Shown in pieces: positions 47,091 through 55,937 of a stretch of DNA of 64,000 nucleotides. This stretch comes from Sulfitobacter sp. F26169L (GTDB lineage Bacteria > Pseudomonadota > Alphaproteobacteria > Rhodobacterales > Rhodobacteraceae). Positions within the stretch are counted from its first letter, which is position 1. The number at the start of each line of letters is the position of its first letter. The position numbers and the translations under genes were made by a program. Location of the stretch: assembly GCF_026410285.1 (NCBI RefSeq), contig NZ_JAPMLP010000004.1:282036-346035 (forward strand). The letters are read 5' to 3'. The notes under the pieces were generated by a model. It saw only the letters and a program-made list of their open reading frames with translations, was not told the origin of the DNA and searched no databases.

Positions 47091-48978
47091 TGTTTGTTCT
47101 TCACTATTGATGATCTGAACCCGCCAAGGGGCTACATGTGCGGATCTGATCAGCCCGAGGGGCATTCGCTATGGCAGTTCTTGATATTGCCACGTGGTTA
47201 GCGGATGCTGGTGGGTCCACTGTTTGAGGCACACGCACGCTTAGCGGAGAGGGCGCAGCACCATCATTACAGGCTCGTTTTATAAAAATACTTGGGACAC
47301 GAGCCAGAGTGGGCACAATATCCGATTTCGGTGCCTTTGGCGTTAGATCCCCGAAAACCGCAGCGGAGCCGTATTTGATGACCTCTAGACGTGTTATATC
47401 CATGATGAAAATGGCGCGCTCATTCCCGCCAGCAGCGTTGTTGCATGGCTGGCAACGTTCAGGGCGAACTTATAACAACTAATCCGGACGGAGATGTCGA
47501 CATCAGCGCAACTGACGGCACCGCCACTGATATTTCCGTTGCTCTGACCGGTCCGGTTACACATCTGACACTGTTGATGCAGGACGCCCCTGAAAGGGCG
47601 CCATCAGGCGGCAGTAGCATCAGTAACTTTAGCTTCACGATACTTGATCCGAACGACGATATAATATCGTGCGCAGGCTGGGGCGGATACGGTCGACTCA
47701 GGTTGCACCGACGCTGGTGGATGGCAGTGATGCGCTGGGCACACCCGGCGAAGCTGTCGGGTCGGTGGTGCCAGCCATGATAACGTTTTGGGGCGGTTAA
47801 GTTAACGATCCCATTATTGGCGGCGCAGGCAGGGACACGCTTAATACCTAGCCCCTAGGCAGCCTATCGGTATCATTCACAGTGGGTAGATACTGACACT
47901 AACAAAATTCGGGCAAGGTTGAACTGTGGGATGCATGCAGGAACGGGATAACCGCAAGGTTTCCAGAAATGAAATCTATTGTTCTGCCCACGACAGATCT
48001 GACGGCGGATGATTCGTTGAAGGAAGCAGCGGTGAAGACGCGGTTGACAGGAGCTGTTCGGGCGATCCCGAAGGTGACGGGATCGATAACACCGATGCAC
48101 CTGACGGATTGTAAGACGATTTTGTTCAGGGGGATGGCGGCAGCAATTCAATCTATTCCTGAACGGGTGCAGATTCAATTTTTACCGCTATAGGCATTGA
48201 TACTGTCACCAGCGATGATGATGGCGCCTTTGTTTTTCCGAATTTTGTATCGGGCAGATCATACTTGTTGGAGGCGAAGGCGTCACAATCGGTAAAGACC
48301 GGGATTTATTGGAGGGTAAAGTGCTGAGTAATGAAGCAACGATTGTCTACTCCGGCTGTCACCGGCCGATCTGAACGGCGGCAAAGCAACCGTTATCGGC
48401 GGTAAGGCAGGCAAAACTGGCGATGACGCGCTAAACATTACCGGACCGGCGCAGATGTGTATAAAAACTCTTCATTAGGGAGGGTCACAATCACCTATCT
48501 TTACATCGGTGAAGTGGTGGCGTTTCCGAAGATAGAAAATCTGAATTACTTGTCGTGCTTCGCTCCGGGGACGTTGATCAAAACGGATCAGGGTGAAAGC
48601 CTATAAAGGATATGCGCGTTGCAACATGGGATTCGACGCTTGATCTCAAGTTCATGCCCGTTCTCTGGTATGGCAGACGTAAGGTTGGCGCAACGTCGTT
48701 GGCCAAATATCCGGCGTGTACCAGACGGGATTGATCAGGTTGACGTAAAAGATGTTCTTTCACCCACTTCATGTTCGACATGTACGAAGTTGTCACGCCC
48801 GAGGGGTGCAGCAGCGAAAGCTTTCAACCCGGCGCCAAGATACCGTCCGCTCTCTACAGTGGCGCGCGCGGAATTGCTGGCCCTCTTTCCGCAGCTTGCC
48901 GAAGTGAGCAATGCAAGAACATATCCGACAGCGCGACCTTCAATGGATGCCTGTCAGGCCAGGGTTCTGTTCGCCTGA
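47091..48978 (+). pseudogene. Decayed RTX/Hint-domain exported protein gene
   Basis: This stretch holds remnants of one long gene in shifting frames. An N-terminal piece reads LFFTIDDLNPPRG (47094 on); a later stretch reads DVDISATDGTATDISVALTG and SISNFSFTILDPNDD (about 47490-47660); an RTX-like GGAGRDTLNT follows near 47820. At 48556-48600 CFAPGTLIKTDQGE is the start of a Hint (hedgehog/intein-like) domain, and 48605-48720 contains VLWYGRRKVGATSLAKYP. The end, MFDMYEVVTPEGCSSESFQPG then, after a frameshift, ARAELLALFPQLAEV (48771-48978), matches the Hint C-terminal region. Many stops and frameshifts make it non-functional. Confidence 0.75.
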
Positions 48979-49008
48979 ACCGCCGGAGCGCGGCAGTTGA
49001 TCAGCGCG

Positions 49009-49956
49009 CTACTGCCGCCAGGTGAAAAAGTCCGATCCGGCCTGTGACAGTAGCTTTCGCGCCATCTCTTTGCCTGCCAGCGCACCATCCTCGATCGGGC
49101 AGCTTGCCGCATCGCCCAGCATCTCCGAGCCGTCAGGACGGTACACCTCGCCGCGCAGATGCAGCGTCCCGCCTTCCAGCACGGCCAATCCCGCAATTGG
49201 GGTTTCGCATGACCCGTCCAGTTCCAGCAGGAAAGAGCGTTCTGCGGCAAGACGCTGACCGGTTTGCAGATCGTGGATCGCGCGTAGCATTTCGGCCACG
49301 GTTGCATCGTCCGTGCGCCGTTCGATGCCGATTGCACCTTGGGCAATTGCGGGCAGGACCACATCTGTTTCAATCGGGCTGCGGGGGACTTCGTCAATTT
49401 TCAAACGGTTCAGCCCAGCCATGGCAAGAAAGGTCGCCGCCGCCACGCCTTGCTCCAGCTTCATCAGCCGGGTTTGCAAGTTGCCGCGAAATTCTACCAC
49501 TTTCAGATCGGGCCGCTTAAGAAGCAGTTGCGCACGGCGGCGCAAGCTGGAGGTGCCGATAACTGTGCCCGCTTCCAGCGCATCAAGGTTTTTGGCTGTC
49601 GGGGAAATAAACGCATCGCGCACGTCCTCGCGCGGCAGATAGGTGTCAAGCGTCAAGCCATCGGGCTGTAGTGTCGGCATGTCTTTCATCGAATGAACCG
49701 CGATGTCGATCTTGCCTGACAGGAGTGCCTCTTCGATTTCGCGGGTGAACAGGCCCTTGCCGCCGATCTCTTTTAACGGGCGGTCGATGATCATGTCGCC
49801 GGTGGTTTTGATCACAACAATGGTGAAGGCTTCGAACGGCAGATCGAACGCCTTGGCCAGCCGATCACGTGTTTCATGTGCTTGGGCCAAGGCCAGCAGC
49901 GATCCGCGGGTGCCAATGTTCATCGGTTGGGCGGGGGAGGGCAATTTCAATGACAT
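49009..49956 (-). CDS. hemC: Porphobilinogen deaminase (hydroxymethylbilane synthase)
   Basis: HemC (315 residues) joins four porphobilinogens into hydroxymethylbilane for heme synthesis. The N-terminal IGTRGSLLALAQAHE, the catalytic ELDGSCETPIAGLAV with the dipyrromethane-carrying Cys, and the GTSSLRRRAQLL region are present. An alternative ATG at 49923 would shorten the protein by 11 residues. It is divergent from hemE. Confidence 0.95.
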   Translation of the reverse strand: MSLKLPSPAQPMNIGTRGSLLALAQAHETRDRLAKAFDLPFEAFTIVVIKTTGDMIIDRPLKEIGGKGLFTREIEEALLSGKIDIAVHSMKDMPTLQPDGLTLDTYLPREDVRDAFISPTAKNLDALEAGTVIGTSSLRRRAQLLLKRPDLKVVEFRGNLQTRLMKLEQGVAAATFLAMAGLNRLKIDEVPRSPIETDVVLPAIAQGAIGIERRTDDATVAEMLRAIHDLQTGQRLAAERSFLLELDGSCETPIAGLAVLEGGTLHLRGEVYRPDGSEMLGDAASCPIEDGALAGKEMARKLLSQAGSDFFTWRQ

Positions 49957-50057
49957 AAGTCCTCTCTAGTGCGCGACGTGCGACCTTACAACTCTTGAAC
50001 CTTACCTGCCCTTTGGCGCATGGTGGCGCAAGCCGAATTCAATGATAGAGACAGCAT

Positions 50058-51092
50058 ATGCCCCCCCAGAAGACAATCCTGCGCGCCTTGGCAGGTGAAA
50101 CCCTGCCGACCCCACCGATATGGATGATGCGACAGGCAGGCCGCTATTTGCCAGAGTACCGCGCCACCCGTGCACAAGCGGGTGATTTCCTGAAACTGTG
50201 CTACAATTCCGAACTGGCCGCAGAGGTCACGCTGCAACCGATCCGCCGCTACGGTTTTGATGCGGCAATCCTGTTTGCCGATATCTTGCTGGTGCCACAG
50301 GCGCTGGGTGCCGATTTGTGGTTCGTCACCGGCGAAGGGCCGCGTTTGTCGACAATCACCACCCAGGCGGAACTGGACAAACTGGTTCCGGCAGATGCCA
50401 TTCACGACCACCTCAACCCGATTTATGAAACTGTGAAGCTGCTGTCAAAAGAACTTCCTTCCGAGACAACACTGATCGGGTTTGCCGGTGCGCCGTGGAC
50501 TGTGGCCACCTACATGATCGCGGGGCAGGGCACGCCGGACCAAGGCCCTGCACACAAGCTGAAGTCCGAAAACCGTGCGGTGTTCGACAGCTTGATAGAG
50601 CGGATCACCGAAGCCACCATCCACTATCTATCCAGGCAGATCGATGCGGGGGCCGAGGTTGTCAAACTGTTCGACAGCTGGGCCGGTTCGTTGCAAGGCG
50701 ATGACTTTATGGATTATTCCATTAAGCCTATGGCCCGCATCGTTGCTGCGTTAAAGGAAAAGCACCCCGACGTGCCGATCATTGCTTTCCCGCGCGGCGC
50801 GGGCGAGCGGTATGAGGGCGCGCATACCGCCATTGGTGCCGATTGTATTGCTGTTGATGATGGTGTCACAGCTGCGTGGGCGGCGGAGCACGTACAGACC
50901 GCCGGATGTATTCAGGGTAATCTTAAATCGACCCATATGGTTACAGGCGGGGATGCGCTGGTGTCTGAAACGCGCCGTATCGTTCAGGCCTTTTCCAAGG
51001 GGCCGCATATCTTCAACCTCGGCCACGGTATAACGCCAGATGCCGATCCGGAAAACGTGCAGTTGATGATCGATACCGTACGTAACGGCTGA
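50058..51092 (+). CDS. hemE: Uroporphyrinogen decarboxylase
   Basis: HemE (344 residues) removes four carboxyl groups from uroporphyrinogen III. The signature [16 protein letters not shown] is near the start, and [14 protein letters not shown] and the [10 protein letters not shown] end are typical. The 101 bases between hemC and hemE should hold two divergent promoters. Confidence 0.96.
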   Translation: MPPQKTILRALAGETLPTPPIWMMRQAGRYLPEYRATRAQAGDFLKLCYNSELAAEVTLQPIRRYGFDAAILFADILLVPQALGADLWFVTGEGPRLSTITTQAELDKLVPADAIHDHLNPIYETVKLLSKELPSETTLIGFAGAPWTVATYMIAGQGTPDQGPAHKLKSENRAVFDSLIERITEATIHYLSRQIDAGAEVVKLFDSWAGSLQGDDFMDYSIKPMARIVAALKEKHPDVPIIAFPRGAGERYEGAHTAIGADCIAVDDGVTAAWAAEHVQTAGCIQGNLKSTHMVTGGDALVSETRRIVQAFSKGPHIFNLGHGITPDADPENVQLMIDTVRNG

Positions 51093-51098
51093 TTTGTC

Positions 51099-51124
51099 GC
51101 CCCCGGCCGTAATCCGGCGGGGGC
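51099..51124 (+). terminator. Hairpin after hemE
   Basis: GCCCCCG (51099-51105) pairs with CGGGGGC (51118-51124). There is no T tract, so it is a weak or partial terminator before tspO. Confidence 0.45.
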
Positions 51125-51199
51125 ATCCTCGCCGTCGCACAGGTAAAGCTGGAAAAGAAAGAACTGGCATCAAGCCGTTTACGAGCCATATGGTCGGAT

Positions 51200-51676
51200 A
51201 TGGATATTATACTTTTCTTCATTTTTCTGCTGGCCTGTGGCGCGGCTGCTGTGACCGGCGTGGTTTTCAAACCGGGTGTTTGGTATGAAAACCTTGAAAA
51301 GCCCGCTTTTACGCCACCTAACTGGGTGTTTCCCATTGCGTGGACCAGTATTTATGTACTGATCTCCTTTGCCGGTGCGCGCCTTGCGGTGGTGGAGGGC
51401 AACGCCTACGCCATGGCTTTCTGGGCTGCACAAGCAGCGCTTTCAACGTTGTGGACACCGCTGTTTTTCGGTCTTCATAAGATGAAGGCCGGACTTTTGG
51501 CCATCGTGCCGCTTTGGTTGTGTGTGTTGGGGTGCCTCATCACAGCCTTTTGGTTGGATTTCTGGGCGGGGCTTGCGTTTATCCCCTACATGGTCTGGGT
51601 CAGCATCGCTGTGGCGCTCAACTTTGAGGTCTGGCGGCTGAACCGCAAACGGGGCGTGATCCCCTCCCGGCCCTGA
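51200..51676 (+). CDS. tspO: Tryptophan-rich sensory protein TspO/MBR family
   Basis: TspO (158 residues) is a five-helix membrane protein that binds porphyrins and in Rhodobacter represses pigment genes. The hallmark segments KPAFTPPNWVFPIAWTSIY and several tryptophans are present. It is next to hemE, which fits a tetrapyrrole link. The ribosome site is weak. Confidence 0.92.
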   Translation: MDIILFFIFLLACGAAAVTGVVFKPGVWYENLEKPAFTPPNWVFPIAWTSIYVLISFAGARLAVVEGNAYAMAFWAAQAALSTLWTPLFFGLHKMKAGLLAIVPLWLCVLGCLITAFWLDFWAGLAFIPYMVWVSIAVALNFEVWRLNRKRGVIPSRP

Positions 51677-51712
51677 CTGCACCGGTCGGGCGGCGCGTGT
51701 GACTTAATTTTT

Positions 51713-52240
51713 TCAAATGGCATCGCCGAAGATCAGCGCGCTGTGCTGATCCATGTAAATGCGCAGCCAGGGGGTGAATTTTTGCGGTGTGACCGCAATT
51801 TCCGCGCGCAGTTCTTCCAGGTTGATCCAGCGTGTATCCATGACTTCGTCGGCATTCGGTGACAGGGATAAATCGGGGGGCGATTCCGCCACAAAAACTT
51901 CAACCTGTTCGTGTTCAGTTAATCCGCCGCCCACATCCGCGTGGTACTCGACCCGCCCACGGTGCTGCAATTCCAGCCCCTTAATGCCCAGTTCTTCATC
52001 CAGACGGCGATGGGCACATGCCGCGTCCGTTTCCGCCCAATCGGGATGGGTGCAGCAGGTATTCGCCCAGAGGGACGGCGTGTGATATTTGGTGCGTGCG
52101 CGTTGCTGGATCAACAGGGCGCTGCCCGCCATGACAAATACAGATACGGCTTTATGTCGCAGGCCGCGCTGGTGCGCCGCCAACTTTTCAACGGGCTGCA
52201 GCTGACCGTCAATCCATGCAGGTATCATAGTTTTTGTCAT
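51713..52240 (-). CDS. idi: Isopentenyl-diphosphate delta-isomerase, type 1
   Basis: Idi (175 residues) interconverts isopentenyl and dimethylallyl diphosphate. It has the Nudix fold with LWANTCCTHPDW, carrying the active-site Cys, and RLDEELGI, with the metal-binding Glu. It is convergent with tspO. Confidence 0.93.
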   Translation of the reverse strand: MTKTMIPAWIDGQLQPVEKLAAHQRGLRHKAVSVFVMAGSALLIQQRARTKYHTPSLWANTCCTHPDWAETDAACAHRRLDEELGIKGLELQHRGRVEYHADVGGGLTEHEQVEVFVAESPPDLSLSPNADEVMDTRWINLEELRAEIAVTPQKFTPWLRIYMDQHSALIFGDAI

Positions 52241-52479
52241 GGCATATCCATTGCGCAGTTATTTCCGGCTTAATATTTCGTATAATGCGCAGGGTTTTAA
52301 CGCGATTAACTGGCATCGCCAAGAGCCAGCAAAATTGTGTCTGGGAGACCCGGTAATAGAAAGAAGGCACGTTTTGGATAGCCGCTGAAATTTTTGGAGT
52401 GTGCACCATGAGTTTCAGATAATCCTTTACGTTGATCCCGAAAAGCCTAGGTTATGATTAGAAAAATAGGAGGAATACC

Positions 52480-52938
52480 ATGAAGATATTCGCAGCTACA
52501 GCACTGGGCTTTGCACTGATCGGTGCGCCTGCATTTGCAGATAGCCACGCAACAGGTGACGCAGAAGCCGGTGAAAAGGTGTATAACAAGTGCAAAGCTT
52601 GTCACATGATTCAGGACGCGGACGGTAACGACATCGTCAAAGGTGGCCGCACAGGTCCCAACCTGTACGGAATCTACATGCGCGTCGCAGGATCCGAAGA
52701 TTTCAGATACGGCGATTCTTTGGTTGAGGCTGGTGAAGCCGGTCTGGAATGGAACGAAGAAGCATTCGTGAAATACGTCGCTGATCCGAAGAAGTTCTTG
52801 GCCGAATACAATGATGATAAACGTGCGAAGTCGAAGATGAGCTTCAAACTGAAGAACGAAGAAGATGCCACAAATCTGTGGGCCTACCTCGTATCGGTCG
52901 GCCCAGAAGTGGAAATGGAAGAAAAATCCGACGGCTGA
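52480..52938 (+). CDS. Soluble c-type cytochrome (c2/c-550-like)
   Basis: The 152-residue protein has a signal peptide (cleavage after AFA near residue 20), one heme c site CKACH (Cys38, Cys41, His42) and the methionine ligand Met120 in KSKMSF. It should be a periplasmic electron carrier between bc1 complex or dehydrogenases and terminal oxidase. A strong ribosome site AGGAGG precedes it. It is followed by a good terminator. Confidence 0.93.
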   Translation: MKIFAATALGFALIGAPAFADSHATGDAEAGEKVYNKCKACHMIQDADGNDIVKGGRTGPNLYGIYMRVAGSEDFRYGDSLVEAGEAGLEWNEEAFVKYVADPKKFLAEYNDDKRAKSKMSFKLKNEEDATNLWAYLVSVGPEVEMEEKSDG

Positions 52939-52964
52939 ATTTGCGCAACAGCGTAAAGATTCGG

Positions 52965-52995
52965 ATGGCGACCTGTTCTTCAGGTCGCCATTTAT
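52965..52995 (+). terminator. Intrinsic terminator after the cytochrome c gene
   Basis: ATGGCGACCTG (52965-52975) pairs perfectly with CAGGTCGCCAT (52981-52991), loop TTCTT, then TTAT. Confidence 0.75.
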
Positions 52996-53102
52996 CATTC
53001 GTGGATATCCGGTATTTTGAGCAGGTATACAATTCTGCTTTAACGGGTGCGGTTTTTACGGCGGGGGCAGGCAATCTGGTAGACTGCTGCGCGCTCCAGC
53101 TC

Positions 53103-53282
53103 TCACTTCGCGGCTGCGATCGCTTGCGAAAGCAGAGCACGATCCCCGATATGGTTTGCCAGCGTCAGGATCAACCGCGCGTCAAGTGCATCGCTTTGCG
53201 CTTTGTCCAAACCTTCGTGCGCGCGGATCAGCTCTTCATAAAATCCGTCAGGGTCGGAAATATTCGGTGCAAGGTTCAACAT
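53103..53282 (-). CDS. DUF2783 protein (59 residues)
   Basis: This 59-residue protein starts MLNLAPNISDPDGFYEELIR and has the ARLILTLANHIGD centre of DUF2783, a family often encoded beside aromatic monooxygenases. Function is unknown. It lies 2 bases downstream of the FAD monooxygenase stop on the same strand, so it is co-transcribed and may help that enzyme. Confidence 0.75.
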   Translation of the reverse strand: MLNLAPNISDPDGFYEELIRAHEGLDKAQSDALDARLILTLANHIGDRALLSQAIAAAK

Positions 53283-53284
53283 TT

Positions 53285-54904
53285 TTAGGCCTTTCCGATA
53301 GCAGTTTTCAGGGCTGTAGCAACCGCGTCAGCGTTATAGTCGGGCCAGCGTGCTACGATGTGTTGATCGGGACGGATAAGATAAACTGCACAGGGGTGCG
53401 CACCCAGATACCGCGCCCTCATGGCGTCGGACGGCGCTTTGATGTTCACTGCATTTGCCAAAACGCCGTGCGCTTTCAGATCGTCGGCCATGCATCCGAT
53501 TGCCAGCAAGGTAAATTCGCCGCCCAGCCGCTCCAGAATATAGCCGTCAAGATGGGGCGCGTCGGGGCAAGCCATGCCAGGCTGCGTACCTTCCGGGCCT
53601 TGCAGGGCATCTTCGCCAAACAGGTCAAATCCGATATAGTTACAAGGCACAGACAGACGGCCCGAATTGACCAAAGGCCGCGCGAAGGCATGTCTATTCG
53701 CCAGATCCAGAACCGCATTCCGGAAGGTTTTGGAGACATCGGATTTCGGCGTCATAAAATCTGTCGCACGGGAGGAGTTGAGGATATTTTCGTCTGCCGC
53801 GTGTTGACGCTCCGTGGCGTAGGTATCCAGCAAGTTTGGCTCGGCGAGGCCTTTCAGCACCAGATCAAGTTTCCATGCCAGATTATCAGCATCCTGCACG
53901 CCCGAATTCGCACCGCGTGCGCCGAAGGGGGATACCTGATGTGCGCTGTCGCCAGCAAAGATCACATTACCATGGCGGAACTTCTTCATCCGGCGGCACT
54001 GGAACGTGTAAATCGAAGTCCACTCAAGTTCGTACTCCGGCACATGACCGGCCTGCGACGATAACATCGCATCCACACGGGCGCGGATGCGCGCGGGGTC
54101 CAGCTCTACTTCGCGGTCAATATCCCAGCCCAGTTGAAAATCGATGCGCCAGATATCGTCGGGCTGTTTGTGCAGCAGCGCAGATTGACCGGCGTTCTCA
54201 AAAGGCGGTTCAAACCAGAACCACCGCTCGGTCGGAAAATCTGCTTTCATATGTACATCGGCGATCAGGAAGTTGTCCTCAAAGACACGTCCGTCAAAGC
54301 TTAACCCCATCATGTCGCGCAGTGGCGAGCGCGCGCCATCACATGCGATCAGATAGTCGGCCTCAAGTTGATAGCTGCCGTCCGGTGTGTTCACCGTCAG
54401 GGTGCTGTAGGTGCCGTGATTTTCCAATGCAGTGACGCAGTTGCGGCCACGAATCTCGATCGGGGCGCCAGCGGATTGGGCCGCATTTATTGCATCGCAG
54501 AGAAACTTTTCGAAATACGGCTGTTGCAGATTGATAAAGGCCGGGTTGCGATGCCCGGCTTCCGGTTGCAGATCAAAGTCGTAAATTTTCTGGTCGGCGT
54601 GAAACACTTTGCCAACATTCCAGACGACGCCTTTGTCCACCATTTGCTGGCACGCGCCAAGGCGGTTGGCGATGTCGAGGGTGCGTTTGGCAAAACAGAT
54701 CGCTTTTGATCCTAGACCCGCGCCATCGTGATCATCCAACACCAGCACGGGCGTACCTTTTTTCCCCAGATCAAGTGCAAGTGTCAGCCCCACAGGACCT
54801 CCCCCCACGATCACAACAGGGTGACGGGTTGCTGTACCTTCCTGCGCTGCAATTCTGGTGTAGGGGTAAAGCTGAAAGGCGGTCTTATAGCGTTCTGCAA
54901 GCAT
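53285..54904 (-). CDS. FAD-dependent aromatic monooxygenase
   Basis: The 539-residue protein is a class A flavin monooxygenase. The FAD-binding GGGPVG (residues 34-39), the DG-motif CDGARSPLR and the GDSAHQVSPFGARGAN motif are present, plus a C-terminal thioredoxin-like domain as in MhpA-type hydroxylases. The ATG at 54904 has GGGAG upstream. In this cluster it may make a homogentisate-pathway substrate, for example from a hydroxyphenylacetate, but the substrate is inferred. Confidence 0.85.
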   Translation of the reverse strand: MLAERYKTAFQLYPYTRIAAQEGTATRHPVVIVGGGPVGLTLALDLGKKGTPVLVLDDHDGAGLGSKAICFAKRTLDIANRLGACQQMVDKGVVWNVGKVFHADQKIYDFDLQPEAGHRNPAFINLQQPYFEKFLCDAINAAQSAGAPIEIRGRNCVTALENHGTYSTLTVNTPDGSYQLEADYLIACDGARSPLRDMMGLSFDGRVFEDNFLIADVHMKADFPTERWFWFEPPFENAGQSALLHKQPDDIWRIDFQLGWDIDREVELDPARIRARVDAMLSSQAGHVPEYELEWTSIYTFQCRRMKKFRHGNVIFAGDSAHQVSPFGARGANSGVQDADNLAWKLDLVLKGLAEPNLLDTYATERQHAADENILNSSRATDFMTPKSDVSKTFRNAVLDLANRHAFARPLVNSGRLSVPCNYIGFDLFGEDALQGPEGTQPGMACPDAPHLDGYILERLGGEFTLLAIGCMADDLKAHGVLANAVNIKAPSDAMRARYLGAHPCAVYLIRPDQHIVARWPDYNADAVATALKTAIGKA

Positions 54905-54923
54905 GTGTTTCTCCCTGTTGGGT

Positions 54924-54957
54924 GTCGGGCGCATGGGGCTTTCCGGATGCGCCCGAC
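54924..54957 (-). other. Intercistronic hairpin
   Basis: A perfect 11-bp inverted repeat (54924-54934 with 54947-54957) lies between the MBL hydrolase and monooxygenase genes; it may be an mRNA stabiliser or attenuator. Confidence 0.5.
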
Positions 54958-54965
54958 GTATAGGC

Positions 54966-55916
54966 CTAGCCCTGCAAGGCGGCCCACATTTCCAAATCAC
55001 GCTCGGCGGTCCAGATGCGCGGGTGGGTAATGCCGCGGGCCTCGTCATACGCGCGGGCCACGTTGAACGGCAGGCAGTGCTCATAAATTGCGTAATCCGA
55101 AAATTTCGGGTCACATTCTGCGCGCACGGCGTCCCAGGCCTGTTTCAACGTGCCACCCTGGGCGGCAACGCGCGCAGCGGGTGCGTAGGTGGAGTTTACG
55201 AAATCGCGCGTGCTTTCAATCGCGCGGTTCACGGCCTCCTTGCCAATCAGCGCGCCCCCCCGACCGGGGGCGATGGAATTCACTTCAAACGCCTTGATCG
55301 CGTCCAGCGTGTTGCCCCAATCGGCAAAATGTCCGTCACCGCAGTAGCAGGCGGAGTGGTCCTCGACGATGTCGCCGGTGAACATCACGTTTTCATCCGG
55401 CACATGAATCACAATATCGCCAGCTGTGTGCGCGCGCCCAAGGTGCATCAAATCAACGCGCCGGTTGCCCAGATAGACCGTCATACGGTCGTTGAACGTG
55501 GTGGTGGGAAAGGTCAGTCCGGGGATGCTCTCATGTCCCTCGAACAGGCGGGGAAAGCGTTGGAATTCGGAGTCCCAGTCATCCTGACCGCGTTCCATCA
55601 CCATGCCGCGGGCGGCTTCGCCCATGATGATCTGATCGGCACCATACGCCGATGCCCCCAGCACGCGAACAGCGTGATAATGGGTCAGCACGACATGGCT
55701 GATCGGCTTGTCGGTGACTTCGCGCACCTTTTCGATAACCTTGTTGGCAAGGCGCGGGGTTGCCTGCGCCTCAACGATCATCACGCTGTCTTCGCCGATA
55801 ATCACGCCCGAGTTAGGATCGCCTTCTGCAGTGAAGGCCCACAGATCGCGGCCGATCTCGTCGAAGGTTATTGTTTTTTCGCTCATGTCGCCTTGAGAGG
55901 CAAATGCTTTGGCCAT
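54966..55916 (-). CDS. MBL-fold metallo-hydrolase
   Basis: The 316-residue protein has a metallo-beta-lactamase-like fold. The usual HxHxDH motif is altered to HYHAVR (about residues 79-84), while the downstream HTAGD and the GDIVEDH segment are kept; the pattern is similar to SoxH/quinoprotein-relay subfamilies. Whether it binds two metals is uncertain. The first ATG at 55916 is kept; an ATG at 55886 is possible. It lies between fumarylacetoacetase and the monooxygenase. Confidence 0.75.
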   Translation of the reverse strand: MAKAFASQGDMSEKTITFDEIGRDLWAFTAEGDPNSGVIIGEDSVMIVEAQATPRLANKVIEKVREVTDKPISHVVLTHYHAVRVLGASAYGADQIIMGEAARGMVMERGQDDWDSEFQRFPRLFEGHESIPGLTFPTTTFNDRMTVYLGNRRVDLMHLGRAHTAGDIVIHVPDENVMFTGDIVEDHSACYCGDGHFADWGNTLDAIKAFEVNSIAPGRGGALIGKEAVNRAIESTRDFVNSTYAPAARVAAQGGTLKQAWDAVRAECDPKFSDYAIYEHCLPFNVARAYDEARGITHPRIWTAERDLEMWAALQG

Positions 55917-55937
55917 TGTAGCTATCCTAACGTGAAT

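Noticed and set aside
47104-47403. Minus-strand frame of 99 residues in the region after tRNA-Arg
   Set aside because: It has no ribosome site and lies opposite the start of the decayed RTX/Hint gene, whose plus-strand pieces carry family motifs.
48578-48796. Minus-strand 72-residue frame near hemC
   Set aside because: It is opposite the Hint remnant and shows no protein features.
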